Notes: generated from the sequence alone by a model not told the origin. DNA of 55,707 nt from an uncultured Allobosea sp. (GCF_945957345.1 NZ_CAMFKW010000037.1:1-55707), one strand, 5' to 3'; positions 42,486 through 53,004 are shown, counted from the stretch's first letter. Numbers and translations: made by a program.

Positions 42486-43361
42486 CTACTTCACCCCGGT
42501 CATGGTGATGCCGTCGATGAAACGGCGTCTCGCGACGAGGAAGGCGATGACGAGCGGCGCGGTCAGGATCGTCGCGGCTGCGGTCAGCGCGCCGTAATTC
42601 GATCCGGTCTCGGCATCGGCGAAGAACATCATGCCCAGTGGCGGCGGCGCGAGCTTGGCGTCGGAGATGACGATCAATGGCCAGTAGAGGTCGTTCCAGT
42701 GCGCCACGGCCGAGAACACGGAGAAGGCGGCGATGGCCGGCCAGGCGCTCGGCGTGACGATGCGCCAGACGATCTCGAACTCGCTCATACCGTCGAGCCG
42801 GGCGGCGTTGATGATGTCGTCGGGAAAGCTGCGGAAGAACTGGCGGAACAGGAAGATGGCGAAGACCGACAGGAAGAACGGCACCATCATCGAGAAATAG
42901 GTGTTGAGCAGCCCGAGCTGGGCGAGCGCGATATAGAGCGGCATCGCCGGCACCTGCACGGGGATGCACAGCCCGAGCAGCACAAGCACGAAGAGAGCGT
43001 TGCGGCCGGGAAAGTCGAGCTTCGCCAGCGCATAGGCGCAGGGTATCGCGACGAGCAGCTGAACGATCAGGATGCCGCCGCAGAGGATGACGCCGTTCAG
43101 CGCGAAGCGCAGCAGCGGCGCCTTCTCCATGGCGAAGCCGTAATTCTGCAGGCCGTAGAACTGTTTCGGCCAGAGCGAGATCTCGGCGCTGAAGATCTCG
43201 GCCGGTGGCTTGATCGAGGTCACCAGCATCCAGACGAAGGGCGCCAGCATGAAGATCGCGCCGGCGATCAGCACGCCATGGACCAGAGCCATCGTCACGA
43301 ACCGGCGCAGCACCGAATGAACGGGCGTGACCGGGGCGGCGGGAAGCGCGAGATCGGCCAT
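42486..43361 (-). CDS. carbohydrate ABC transporter permease, MalG-like
   Basis: A 291-residue permease. It begins with MADLALPAAPVTPVHSVLRR; the first span is near VLIAGAIFMLAPFVWMLV. The EAA loop is NAARLDGMSEFEIVWRIVTP. It ends ARRRFIDGITMTGVK, as MalG/UgpE types do. The start ATG 43361 shares one base with the stop of the other permease (TGATG); open frame upstream belongs to that gene. It forms the channel with the MalF-like protein. Confidence 0.9.
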   Translation of the reverse strand: MADLALPAAPVTPVHSVLRRFVTMALVHGVLIAGAIFMLAPFVWMLVTSIKPPAEIFSAEISLWPKQFYGLQNYGFAMEKAPLLRFALNGVILCGGILIVQLLVAIPCAYALAKLDFPGRNALFVLVLLGLCIPVQVPAMPLYIALAQLGLLNTYFSMMVPFFLSVFAIFLFRQFFRSFPDDIINAARLDGMSEFEIVWRIVTPSAWPAIAAFSVFSAVAHWNDLYWPLIVISDAKLAPPPLGMMFFADAETGSNYGALTAAATILTAPLVIAFLVARRRFIDGITMTGVK

Positions 43362-44284
43362 CAGTAATGCACCTTCTTGTCGAGGGCGAAGGTCTGCACG
43401 GCCGAGAAGACGAGAATGAAGGCGAGGAAGATGAAGGTCAGCGCCGCGGCATAGCCGGTGTGGAAGTACTGAAAGCCTTCGAGATAGATGTTGTAGAGCA
43501 GCACTTCGGTGGAGCCGACCGGGCCGCCGCGCGTCATCACCGCCACCGTGTCGAAGATCTTGAAGGCGGTGATCATCGTGGTGACGAGGACGAACATCGT
43601 CGTCGGCCCGAGCAGCGGCCAGGTGATGGTCAGAAAGCGGTCGATCCCGCTGGAGCAGCCGTCGATATCGGCGGCTTCGTAGAGATCGCGCGGGATCGCG
43701 GTCAGTCCGGCCAGGAACAGGATCATGTTGAAGCCGATGAGCTGCCAGATGCCGATCACGGCGAGCGTCGCCAGTGCCGTCGAAGGCTCGCTGAGAAAGG
43801 CGATCGGCCCGATGCCCAGCCATTTCAGCAGGCCGTTGACCGGGCCGAGCGAGGGGTGGAGCAGGAATTGCCAGACCGTCGCCATCGCGATCAGCGTCGA
43901 GGTCACCGGCAGGAAATAGACGACCTCGTAAAAGGAGCGCGTGCGCTTGCGCCGGTGTACCAGCACGGCGATCAGCAGCGCGCCGAACACGCCGCCAGGC
44001 ACGACGATCGCGACATAGAGCAGCGTGTTGACGAGGGAGCGCCGGATGATCGGATCGGCCAGCGCCTTCTGGAAATTGGCGAGCCCGACCCAGTCCATGT
44101 CGACGCCGCCGAACTCATAATTCGTCAGGCTGAGCCAGAGCAGGACGGCGAGCGGCAGCAGGATCGTCAGCAGCAGCAGGACGAAGGCGGGCAGGGCGAA
44201 GCCGAGGCCGGTGACGCGCTCGATCCAGAGTCTGCGGCGTGTGGCGGGCGCTAGGCCAATCGGAGCGGAGAGGGCGAGGGTCAT
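43361..44284 (-). CDS. carbohydrate ABC transporter permease, MalF-like
   Basis: A 307-residue permease. Spans include GFALPAFVLLLLTILLPLAV and YVAIVVPGGVFGALLIAVLV. The EAA loop is EAADIDGCSSGIDRFLTITW. TRGGPVGSTEVLLYNIYLEG matches the periplasmic loop of MalF/UgpA permeases. The stop touches the MalG-like start and the start is 2 bp from the ATPase stop, so the three genes are tightly coupled. Confidence 0.9.
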   Translation of the reverse strand: MTLALSAPIGLAPATRRRLWIERVTGLGFALPAFVLLLLTILLPLAVLLWLSLTNYEFGGVDMDWVGLANFQKALADPIIRRSLVNTLLYVAIVVPGGVFGALLIAVLVHRRKRTRSFYEVVYFLPVTSTLIAMATVWQFLLHPSLGPVNGLLKWLGIGPIAFLSEPSTALATLAVIGIWQLIGFNMILFLAGLTAIPRDLYEAADIDGCSSGIDRFLTITWPLLGPTTMFVLVTTMITAFKIFDTVAVMTRGGPVGSTEVLLYNIYLEGFQYFHTGYAAALTFIFLAFILVFSAVQTFALDKKVHY

Positions 44285-44286
44285 GC

Positions 44287-45474
<1,188 letters not shown>

Positions 45475-45554
45475 GGCGTTCGCCTTTCTGCGGCCCTGCG
45501 GGCTCTTCGTTGGGCGTGTTTCGGCCGGGCGCCCACAGGCGGCCGGGGAGGCGT

Positions 45555-46376
45555 TCAGGCGGCGCGGGGCGGATAGACTTCGTGGATCACGTCATCGATC
45601 CAGAGCGTGTTCAGCGTGGGAATCTCGTGGATCTTCGCCGTGAAATCCCGGCCCTCGAAGCTGTAGGAGACGGCGCCCAGCGTGGTCGTGCCAGCCATGC
45701 CGGGCTGCAATTCCGGGCCGACGACGAAGCCGGAGGAGGGGCCCCAGATGTAGCGCGTGCCGGCGATCATGAAGTCATGCGCGCGGTGCAGGTGGCCGCT
45801 GGCGACGAAGGCGACCTCGTGATGGCGTACGAGATCGAGGAGGTGTGCCCGCGGCCGCGGCGGCACGCTCCAATAGCCCATGTCGCCTTCATCGGGCGTC
45901 TGGATGAAGAGCGGACGATGCAGGAACCAGCCGAGCCGGCGGCCTTGCGCTTCGGCGATCTGTTGATCGAGCCACGCGAGCTGGCGCTTCTCCTCGGCCT
46001 CGTCGCTGCCGAACAGCATCGAATTGAGGCCGATCAGGCGCCAATTCTCGAGGTCGCGGACCCAGAAATCCGCGCCTAGATGCTGGCGCCAGCGCGCAAG
46101 GCGGGCGTCGTTCACCGGCTGGTGCGGGTGATAGGCCTCGCCGACATCGTGATTGCCGGGGATGCTGAGGACCGGCACGCCGAGGCTGTCGAGCAAGACA
46201 CGGCAATGACGCATGTCTTCGTCGATATCGGCGCCATCGACGGTGACGTCGCCGGTATGGATGACGAGGTCCGGCGCCTGTGCCGCGAGCCAGTCCGTCA
46301 GCGGCGCCCAATTATCGGCGAAATGCCGCTTGGTGGGGCTCAGGTGCGTGTCGGAAATCTGCACGATGCGCTGCAT
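45555..46376 (-). CDS. metallophosphoesterase (class III phosphodiesterase family)
   Basis: A 273-residue cytoplasmic metallophosphoesterase. Motifs are VQISDTHLSPTKR (D-x-H), VIHTGDVTVDG (GD), SIPGNHDVGEAYHPH (GNHD), WFLHRPLFIQ (H) and VASGHLHRAHDF (GHxH). It belongs to the CpdA/GpdQ superfamily and is the first gene of the operon with the MalK-like ABC importer, 80 bp upstream of the ATPase. Its substrate may be a phosphodiester brought in by the importer. It is a paralogue of the enzyme at 40192, with moderate similarity only. Confidence 0.87.
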   Translation of the reverse strand: MQRIVQISDTHLSPTKRHFADNWAPLTDWLAAQAPDLVIHTGDVTVDGADIDEDMRHCRVLLDSLGVPVLSIPGNHDVGEAYHPHQPVNDARLARWRQHLGADFWVRDLENWRLIGLNSMLFGSDEAEEKRQLAWLDQQIAEAQGRRLGWFLHRPLFIQTPDEGDMGYWSVPPRPRAHLLDLVRHHEVAFVASGHLHRAHDFMIAGTRYIWGPSSGFVVGPELQPGMAGTTTLGAVSYSFEGRDFTAKIHEIPTLNTLWIDDVIHEVYPPRAA

Positions 46377-46456
46377 GTTCCCTCCGGAATTCGCCTCGTC
46401 ATCGGGCGGCCGTCTCGTCCCGGCGCAAGCGCCGGGCAGCGGTTTTGCCTTGGACC

Positions 46457-46494
46457 ATACAAATGAATGTTTGATGACACAATTGTATTTTTAG
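46457..46494 (-). promoter_or_regulatory. candidate operator/promoter of the phosphodiesterase-ABC operon
   Basis: ATACAA (46457-46462) and TTGTAT (46483-46488) are inverted half-sites in an AT-rich stretch, 81-112 bp before the ATG at 46376. TGTATTTTTAG (46484-46494) is identical to 38288-38298. On the minus strand, TTGTGT then TATGGT 17 bp later could be -35 and -10 boxes. The shared motif suggests control by the SorC protein at 38443. Confidence 0.42.
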
Positions 46495-46611
46495 CGCCTG
46501 TCGGACGCGGCGGCGTCTCGGGCTATCGCGGACAGCTCAATCAGCGCTGCTCGCATCAGCTTGGGCTCACATCGGCAGAAAAGCGCAATTCGGGGCGTAA
46601 ATTCCCTCGGT

Positions 46612-46640
46612 TTGACTTCCCGAAACGTTTCGGAATAGCT
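46612..46640 (+). promoter_or_regulatory. promoter and LacI-type operator of the LacI-ABC-glycosidase operon
   Basis: CCGAAACGTTTCGG (46620-46633) is a perfect 14-base palindrome of the LacI/GalR operator type with the central CG. TTGACT (46612-46617) fits a -35 box and AATAGC or ATAGCT (46634-46640) a weak -10, so the operator fills the spacer. The GTG start of the lacI gene is 26 bp after it. This predicts autoregulation: the repressor blocks its own operon until ligand is present. Confidence 0.75.
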
Positions 46641-46659
46641 TTTTGGCGAGGGCTTTCTC

Positions 46660-47739
46660 GTGTCGCTATCCAGGATCGCAATCAGCTTAGGCCTATCCGT
46701 CACGACCGTTTCGCGGGCGCTTGGCGGGCATGGCGATGTGGCCGAGGAGACGCGTCGGCGGGTCGAGGAGGAGGCGCGGCGGATCGGCTACCGGGCCAAT
46801 CCGATTGCCAGGCGCCTGCGCGGTGGACGCAGCGATGCTGTCGGCATCGTGCTTCCGACCGGCCCCGGACAGTTCGGCGAGCCCTTCTTCCTCAGATTGA
46901 TCGCCGCGATCGGTCCCCGCTTGGCGGAAGCCGGGCTCGATCTCATCGTCTCCAGCGCCCGCAGCGGGGCGGAAGAGCTGGCGCTGTACCGGCAGTTCGT
47001 CGAGAATCGGCGCGTCGATGCGATGATCGTGGCGCGTACCCGCCTCGACGATGATCGCATCGCCTATCTCAGGCATGCGCGCCTGCCTTTCGTCACGCAT
47101 GGCCGCACGCGCGCCGGTGGACATGCCAGCGTCGACATCGACGGCGCGCGCGCTTTTCGCGAGGCGACGCAGCGCCTCGTCGCCTTCGGCCATCGCTGCA
47201 TCGGCTTCATCGGCGCGCCGCTTGATTACGGCTTCGGCTTCTTCCGCGAGGCCGGCTGGCGGTCGGCGCTTGCGGAGGCGGGCCTGCCGCCCGGCCCGGC
47301 GCGCTTCGCCGAGCCCAGCGAAGAAAACGGCCATCGCCTCGCTCATGAATTGCTGGCCGGGCCGGAACGGCCGACCGCGCTGCTCTGTGCCACCGACCGC
47401 CTTGCGATCGGGGCCTTGCATGCACTCGGCGATGCCGGTCTTCGTCCCGGCTACGATGTTTCGGTGATCGGCTACGACAATTCGCCGGTGTCCAATTACG
47501 CGGCGACGCCGCTGACCAGCTACGACCCCGATATCGAAGGCGCGGCCGGGCGCATGCTCGACATGCTGCTGGCCCAGCTTGCCGGACAGGACGGCGCCGG
47601 GATGAACGAATTGCGCGGTGCAACGCTCGTTCCGCGCCGGTCCGATGGACCCGCTCCAGACCTAAACGGCCAAATGAAGAGCCGTGCCATTTCCAGGGAG
47701 GAAAGATCCGATGACGAAAGGCCTCACGACACGGCTTAG
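46660..47739 (+). CDS. LacI family transcriptional regulator
   Basis: A 359-residue repressor. The helix-turn-helix and hinge read SRIAISLGLSVTTVSRALGG then IGYRANPIARRLRGGRSDAV. The effector domain shows VGIVLPTGPGQFGEPFF, VDIDGARAFREATQRLVAFG, CATDRLAIGALHALGDAGL and VIGYDNSPVSNYAATPLTS. The start is GTG 46660 with GAGGG seven bases upstream. The last 29 bp overlap the start of the binding-protein gene, and the C-terminus is extended by about 30 residues. It heads the operon it should control. Confidence 0.9.
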   Translation: MSLSRIAISLGLSVTTVSRALGGHGDVAEETRRRVEEEARRIGYRANPIARRLRGGRSDAVGIVLPTGPGQFGEPFFLRLIAAIGPRLAEAGLDLIVSSARSGAEELALYRQFVENRRVDAMIVARTRLDDDRIAYLRHARLPFVTHGRTRAGGHASVDIDGARAFREATQRLVAFGHRCIGFIGAPLDYGFGFFREAGWRSALAEAGLPPGPARFAEPSEENGHRLAHELLAGPERPTALLCATDRLAIGALHALGDAGLRPGYDVSVIGYDNSPVSNYAATPLTSYDPDIEGAAGRMLDMLLAQLAGQDGAGMNELRGATLVPRRSDGPAPDLNGQMKSRAISREERSDDERPHDTA

Positions 47740-49003
47740 GCGCTCCGCCGCCGTTGCTGCCCTGACGCTTGCCTGGCTCGCGACGCCTGCAGCAGCCGAG
47801 GTCGTGTTCCTGTCGACGCAATTGCGCCCGATCGAGTCGGCGCAGAAGCTGCGCTCGGATATCCTCAAGGATTTCCCCGGCGGCGTCGAATTCGTCACCG
47901 AGCAGCCGCCGCAGCTCGGCGTCCATGTCCGCGCCGAACAGCAGGGTGGCAAGCCGGTCTCCAGCCTGATCGGTGCGCTCCACGGCGAGTTGCAGCCCCT
48001 GGCGGCGGATTCGCTCGTGCCGCTCGACGACGTCCTGGAGAAGCTCAAGGATCGCGGCCTGAACGCCGGCATGGTCGAGGCCGGCAAGCTCGGCACGGCC
48101 AGGCAGATGTTCATCCCCTGGATGCAGGCGACCTACATCATGGTCGCCAACAAGCAGGCGCTGCCCTTCCTGCCCGAAGGCGCGGATATCAATGCGCTGA
48201 CCTATGACCAGCTGGCGCAATGGGGTGCGAATATCCAGGCGAAGACCGGCAAGCGCATGCTCGGCTTCCCGGCTGGGCCGACCGGGCTGATGCACCGCTT
48301 CTTCGAGGGTTATCTCTACCCGTCCTATACGGGCGGGGTGGTGACGACCTTCAAATCGCCGGAGGCCGTGGCGATGTGGTCGAAATTCCGCGAGCTCTGG
48401 AAGACCGTCAATCCGAACTCGACCAATTACGGCTTCATGCAGGAGCCGCTGATCTCCGGTGATGTCTGGATCGCCTTCGATCATGTCGCACGCTTGATCG
48501 ACGCGCTCTCGCGCAAGCCGGAGGATTTCGTGGCTTTCCCGGCACCGTCGGGGCCGAAGGGGTTGGGCTATATGCCGGTGGTCGCCGGGCTCGCCATTGC
48601 CAAGGGCGCGCCGCAGGCTGAAGCTGCCAAGCAACTGATCGAATACCTCACGCGACCCGACGTGCAGGTGAAGACGGCCAAGGCGGTTGCCTTCTTCCCG
48701 GTCGCCAAGGTCGATCTGCCAGCCGATATCGATCCGGGGCTCAAGCTCGAGATCGATGCCGTGCAGAAGATGACGAGCGCCAAGAACGCGCTCGTCAGCC
48801 TGCTGCCGGTCGGGCTCGACCAGCGCGGCGGCGAGTTCGACAAGGTCTATCTCGATACCTTCCAGCGCATTGTCCTGCGCGGCGAGGACCCCAAGGCCGC
48901 GCTCGACCGGCAGGGCGAGGTGCTGAAGCGCATCATCGCCGAGACCAAGGCGCCGTGCTGGCTGCCTGACAAGCCGAGTGACGGCCCTTGCCCGATCCAG
49001 TGA
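47711..49003 (+). CDS. extracellular solute-binding protein of a carbohydrate ABC transporter
   Basis: A 430-residue periplasmic binding protein. The signal peptide is MTKGLTTRLRRSAAVAALTL then AWLATPAAA. The body shows VVFLSTQLRPIESAQKLRSD, MFIPWMQATYIMVANKQALP, AYPTG-like ligand region GFPAGPTGLMHRFFEGYLYP and ARLIDALSRKPEDFVAFPAP. ATG 47711 has the strong site AGGGAGGAAAG and overlaps lacI by 29 bp; ATG 47684 is less likely. It feeds the permeases at 49017-50677. Confidence 0.88.
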   Translation: MTKGLTTRLRRSAAVAALTLAWLATPAAAEVVFLSTQLRPIESAQKLRSDILKDFPGGVEFVTEQPPQLGVHVRAEQQGGKPVSSLIGALHGELQPLAADSLVPLDDVLEKLKDRGLNAGMVEAGKLGTARQMFIPWMQATYIMVANKQALPFLPEGADINALTYDQLAQWGANIQAKTGKRMLGFPAGPTGLMHRFFEGYLYPSYTGGVVTTFKSPEAVAMWSKFRELWKTVNPNSTNYGFMQEPLISGDVWIAFDHVARLIDALSRKPEDFVAFPAPSGPKGLGYMPVVAGLAIAKGAPQAEAAKQLIEYLTRPDVQVKTAKAVAFFPVAKVDLPADIDPGLKLEIDAVQKMTSAKNALVSLLPVGLDQRGGEFDKVYLDTFQRIVLRGEDPKAALDRQGEVLKRIIAETKAPCWLPDKPSDGPCPIQ

Positions 49004-49016
49004 GGCGAGGCGACCG

Positions 49017-49865
49017 ATGCGCGAGTCCAGGGCCCTGCCTTATCTGCTGATCGCGCCCTCCGTGATCTTCCTGGCGGGATTGTTCCTGATCCCGCTGGCG
49101 CAGACGGCCGTTCTCGCCTTCCAGGAGAACGGCGGCTGGGGGCTCGGCAATGTCAGGCGCATGGCCGACGACCTCAATTTCCAGGATGCGCTCGCGAACA
49201 CGTTCAAGGTCGTGCTGCTCGCCGTGCCGCTGCAACTGGCGCTCGCGCTCGGCATGACGATGATGCTGCGCAAGGTCAGGCGCGGCCGGGACCTGCTCGT
49301 CTGGGTCTGGTCGATCCCGCTCGGCATTTCCGACCTCGCGGCCGGCCTCGTCTGGCTGGCCATCCTGACCGATCAGGGCTGGCTGAACTCTGTCCTGTTC
49401 CAGATCGGGCTGATTTCACAGCCGCAGGCCTGGCTGACCTATGAGACCCCGGCCGCCCTGCTGGCCGCCATCGTCGTGGCGGAGATCTGGCGGGCGACGG
49501 CGATCGTCTTCGTGATCCTGCTCGCCGGCGTCCAGCTCCTGCCCAAGGAATACGAGGAGGCGGCCGAGGTCTTCGGCGCCACGCCCTGGCAGCGCTTCAT
49601 CCGCATCACGGTGCCCCTGCTCAAGCCTTCGATCCAGACGGCGCTGATCCTGCGCACTGTGCTGGCCTTCGAGATGTTCGCCATGGCGCTGGCGCTCGGC
49701 GGGCGGAACTTCCCCGTCCTCGTCAGCGAGGCGTTCAACGCGCAGTATTTCAGCCAGGATTATGGGGTCGCCGCCGCCTATGCCGTGCTGGTCATGGTGA
49801 TCTCGGTCGCCGCGACGCTGCTTTATCTCGTCGCCCTGCGCACGCCGGCGGAGCAGCGCTCATGA
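49017..49865 (+). CDS. carbohydrate ABC transporter permease, MalF-like
   Basis: A 282-residue permease. It starts MRESRALPYLLIAPSVIFLA, with ATG 49017 after GAGGCGAGG; the frame is open to 48978 but that overlaps the binding-protein gene. Spans include FKVVLLAVPLQLALALGMTM. The EAA loop reads EEAAEVFGATPWQRFIRITV. The stop overlaps the next permease start by 4 bp (ATGA). Standard inner-membrane partner of the importer. Confidence 0.9.
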   Translation: MRESRALPYLLIAPSVIFLAGLFLIPLAQTAVLAFQENGGWGLGNVRRMADDLNFQDALANTFKVVLLAVPLQLALALGMTMMLRKVRRGRDLLVWVWSIPLGISDLAAGLVWLAILTDQGWLNSVLFQIGLISQPQAWLTYETPAALLAAIVVAEIWRATAIVFVILLAGVQLLPKEYEEAAEVFGATPWQRFIRITVPLLKPSIQTALILRTVLAFEMFAMALALGGRNFPVLVSEAFNAQYFSQDYGVAAAYAVLVMVISVAATLLYLVALRTPAEQRS

Positions 49866-50677
49866 CCGGCGCTACCCGCTCGAACCGTGCGCTGCTCTGG
49901 ACCGGCGTTGCCGTGCTCTGCGTCTGGACGCTCCTGCCGATCTACCTGCTGGCATTGGGGGCGCTCGGCGGCCGCGAGATCGTCGCGCAATGGCCCAAGC
50001 CCTTGGCGCCGTTCGGTGCGGCCTTCGAAGCGCTGAAGACCTTCCTGGCCATCGAGGGCGTCTGGCGCGCGGCCTGGGTCAGCATCAAGGCCGCCGCGAT
50101 GACGATGGTGATGGCGCTCGCGCTCGGCATGCCCGCTGGCTACGCGCTCGCCCGCTTCCGCTTCCGGGGGGCGGGCGCCTATCGCGTGCTGATCCTTATG
50201 ACGCGAGCCTTCCCGGTCGCGATCCTGGCGCTGCCGCTCACCGTCTCCTTCATCCGGCTCGGTGTTTACGATACGCCCTTCGGCGTCGCACTGGTCCATG
50301 CGGTGCTGGCGACGCCCTTCGCGACGCTGGTCTGCGCCAGCCTGTTCATGGGCATTCCCAAGGAGCTGGAGGAGGCCGCCTGGGTCTTCGGCTGCTCGCG
50401 CTTCACCGGCTTCCTGCGCGTGGTGTTGCCGCTCGCGCTGCCAGGCATCGCGGCAGCCTCGATCTTCGCCTTCGTGCTCTCCTGGAACGAGGTCTTCGCC
50501 GCCTCGGTGCTGACGGTGAGGCAGCGCACGCTGACCGCCTATCTGCTCTCGGTCCTGTCGGAATCGCCGCTTCATCTGCAATTCGCCGGCGGTCTCGTGC
50601 TGATCGTGCCCTCGGTCCTGTTCATCTTCCTCGTCCGGCGTCGCCTTTTCGCGATGTGGGGCATCGGCAACCGGTAA
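49862..50677 (+). CDS. carbohydrate ABC transporter permease, MalG-like
   Basis: A 271-residue permease. The first span is LLWTGVAVLCVWTLLPIYLL. AYRVLILMTRAFPVAILALP and the EAA loop EEAAWVFGCSRFTGFLRVVL follow, and the last span ends VRRRLFAMWGIGNR. It starts inside the stop of the preceding permease. The two form the channel of the LacI-controlled importer. The ATPase gene follows 6 bp later. Confidence 0.9.
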   Translation: MTGATRSNRALLWTGVAVLCVWTLLPIYLLALGALGGREIVAQWPKPLAPFGAAFEALKTFLAIEGVWRAAWVSIKAAAMTMVMALALGMPAGYALARFRFRGAGAYRVLILMTRAFPVAILALPLTVSFIRLGVYDTPFGVALVHAVLATPFATLVCASLFMGIPKELEEAAWVFGCSRFTGFLRVVLPLALPGIAAASIFAFVLSWNEVFAASVLTVRQRTLTAYLLSVLSESPLHLQFAGGLVLIVPSVLFIFLVRRRLFAMWGIGNR

Positions 50678-50683
50678 GACCCC

Positions 50684-51751
50684 ATGGCGAGCATCACGAT
50701 CGAAGGCGTGGCGAAGCGATTTGGCGATGTGAGGGCGCTCGCCGAGCTCGATCTGACCGTCGCCGACGGCGAGTTCCTGGCTCTGCTCGGCCCGTCCGGT
50801 TGCGGCAAGACCACGCTGCTGCGCATCATCGCCGGGCTGGAGTCGCAGACGAGCGGACGCGTCCTGATCGGCGCGCGTGACGTTTCGGCGCTGCCGCCGC
50901 GCAAGCGCGGCCTCGCCATGGTCTTCCAGAACTATGCGGTGTTTCCGCATCTGACCGTCTACGAGAATGTCGCCTTCGGCCTGCGCATGGCCAAGGCCGA
51001 CAAGGCGCGCATCGAGCGCCAAGTCGAGAAGGCCGCGACGCTGCTGCATATCGAGGCCCTGCTGCAGCGGCATCCCGCGCAGCTCTCCGGCGGCCAGCGC
51101 CAGCGCGTCGCGGTGGCGCGTGCGCTCGCGGTCGAACCTGCGGTGCTCTTGATGGACGAGCCGCTCTCCAATCTCGACGCGCTGCTGCGGCTCGAGATGC
51201 GGGCCGAGCTCAAGGCCGTGCTCGCCGGAGCGGGGACGACCACGATCTATGTCACCCATGACCAGACTGAGGCGATGGGCCTCGCCGACCGCATCGCCGT
51301 GATGCATGCCGGCCGGATCGAACAGATCGGCACGCCCTCCGACATCTACGACCGGCCGGCGACCCGCTTCGTCGGCGGCTTCGTCGGCAGCCCGCCGATG
51401 AATTTCCTCGAATTGCCCGTTCGGGATGGCAAGGTCGATCTCGGCGGTTTCATCTTGTCGCCGCCGCCGGACGCCGGATCGAAGCTGCTGCTCGGGCTGC
51501 GCGGCGAGGATGTCGTGCTTGCCGGTCCCGGGGAAGGCGGCTTCGCCTTCACCCTCAAGGTCGCGGAGCTGCTCGGCCCGCAAATCCTGCTGACAGGGAC
51601 GGCCACGGGCGGCCAGCCCTTGCGCATCGTCCTGCCCGCCGCCGGGCCGCTGCCCTCGCTGACACCCGGCAGCGACATCTCGCTGAAGCCCGATCCGGCG
51701 CGGTTGCGCTGGATGAACGAGGCCGGACAAGCGTTGGAGACCCTCCCATGA
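50684..51751 (+). CDS. ABC transporter ATP-binding protein, MalK-like
   Basis: A 355-residue ATPase with Walker A GPSGCGKTT, Q-loop FQNYAVFPHLTVYENV, signature LSGGQRQRVAVARAL, Walker B VLLMDEPLSNLD, switch IYVTHDQTEAMGLADR and a TOBE-type C-terminal domain (about residues 240-355). It completes the fourth ABC importer of the window. The stop overlaps the glycosidase ATG (ATGA 51748-51751). Confidence 0.92.
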   Translation: MASITIEGVAKRFGDVRALAELDLTVADGEFLALLGPSGCGKTTLLRIIAGLESQTSGRVLIGARDVSALPPRKRGLAMVFQNYAVFPHLTVYENVAFGLRMAKADKARIERQVEKAATLLHIEALLQRHPAQLSGGQRQRVAVARALAVEPAVLLMDEPLSNLDALLRLEMRAELKAVLAGAGTTTIYVTHDQTEAMGLADRIAVMHAGRIEQIGTPSDIYDRPATRFVGGFVGSPPMNFLELPVRDGKVDLGGFILSPPPDAGSKLLLGLRGEDVVLAGPGEGGFAFTLKVAELLGPQILLTGTATGGQPLRIVLPAAGPLPSLTPGSDISLKPDPARLRWMNEAGQALETLP

Positions 51752-53004
51752 GCCGCATCGAGGCCGCCCGTGCCATCCTCGCCGCCAATGACCGCGGCGG
51801 CTATACCGTGCCCACCGATCGACTCTACCCCTTCCAGTGGAACTGGGATTCGGCCTTCGTCGCGATGGGCTGGGCGACCTTCGATGCCGAGCGCGCCTGG
51901 CGCGAGATCGAACGTTTGCTGGAAGGGCAATGGGAGGGTGGGCTCGTCCCGCAGATCGTCTTCCATGCGCCATCCGACGACTATTTCCCGGGGCCAGATG
52001 TTTGGGGCGTCACGCACAAGCCGCCGACCTCGGGCATTCCGCAGCCGCCCGTCCTGGCGACGGCCGTGCGTTTCGTCCTGGAGCGGCACGGTGCGGCTGG
52101 AGTTGAGCGTGCCAGGGCGATCTATCCCAGACTGATCCTCAACCATCTCTGGTGGCAGCACGCCCGCGACCCCGAGGCGACCGGCCTCGTCGCGACCTTG
52201 CATCCCTGGGAGACGGGCATGGACAACAGCCCGGCCTGGGACGCCGCGCTGGAGCGCGTGCCGACGGAGACCAAGACGGAGATCCGGCGCCGCGATACCG
52301 GCCATATCGATCCGGCCTTTCGTCCGCGGGGCATCGAGTACCAGCGTTTCATCCATCTGGTCGATCTCTTCCGCGAGACCGGCTGGAACGCCCGGCGCAT
52401 GCTCGAAACCTCGCCCTTCAAGGTCGCCGATGTCGGCACCAACGCGATCCTGCTGCGGGCCGAACGTGATCTATTGGCGCTGGCAGAGCAGTTCGGAAAT
52501 GCGGATGAGCGCGAGATGATCACGGCGCGGATCGCCCGCAAGGAGATCGTGCTGGCGGGGCTGTGGGACGGCACGCTCGGCCATTATCTCTCGCGGGATT
52601 TGATCGGCGGCAATCTCATCCCCGTTCGGACCTCGGCCGGCTTCCTGCCGGTCTTCGCCGGGCTGCATGAGCATGTTCGGGTTCTCGCCGGGCGGCTCGA
52701 AGGATGGCGCGCCCGCGGCATCGCGCTCGTGCCCTCGACCGATCCCGAGGCGGCCTCGTTCGAGCCTCAGCGCTACTGGCGCGGGCCGGTCTGGGCGGTC
52801 GTCAACTGGATGATCGCGCGGGGCTTGCGCGAGGCGGGCGAGGGCGCGGCTGCTGCCTCTGTTGCCGAGGAGACGCGCCGACTGATCGGGGAAGCAGGCT
52901 TCAGTGAGTACTTCAATCCGATCGACCGCGCCGGTATCGGTGGCGAGACCTTCTCCTGGACCGCTGCGATCGACCTGCTGCTCGGCGAGGGCGAAGGCCG
53001 ATGA
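51748..53004 (+). CDS. MGH1-like (GH63-type) glycoside hydrolase, cytoplasmic
   Basis: A 418-residue (alpha/alpha)6-barrel glycosidase like mannosylglycerate/glucosylglycerate hydrolases. Blocks are LYPFQWNWDSAFVAMGWATF, HPWETGMDNSPAWDAALE (candidate acid Asp), RYWRGPVWAVVNWMIARGL and FSEYFNPIDRAGIGGETFSW (candidate base Glu). No signal peptide, so it acts on imported substrate. It overlaps the ATPase by 4 bp and the amidohydrolase by 4 bp. It probably splits a small glycoside such as glucosylglycerate or glucosylglycerol; which one is inference. Confidence 0.85.
   Translation: MSRIEAARAILAANDRGGYTVPTDRLYPFQWNWDSAFVAMGWATFDAERAWREIERLLEGQWEGGLVPQIVFHAPSDDYFPGPDVWGVTHKPPTSGIPQPPVLATAVRFVLERHGAAGVERARAIYPRLILNHLWWQHARDPEATGLVATLHPWETGMDNSPAWDAALERVPTETKTEIRRRDTGHIDPAFRPRGIEYQRFIHLVDLFRETGWNARRMLETSPFKVADVGTNAILLRAERDLLALAEQFGNADEREMITARIARKEIVLAGLWDGTLGHYLSRDLIGGNLIPVRTSAGFLPVFAGLHEHVRVLAGRLEGWRARGIALVPSTDPEAASFEPQRYWRGPVWAVVNWMIARGLREAGEGAAAASVAEETRRLIGEAGFSEYFNPIDRAGIGGETFSWTAAIDLLLGEGEGR

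Noticed and set aside
43362..43823. Long N-terminal extension of the MalG-like permease
   Set aside because: It overlaps the MalF-like permease in a different frame and has no homology to permeases.
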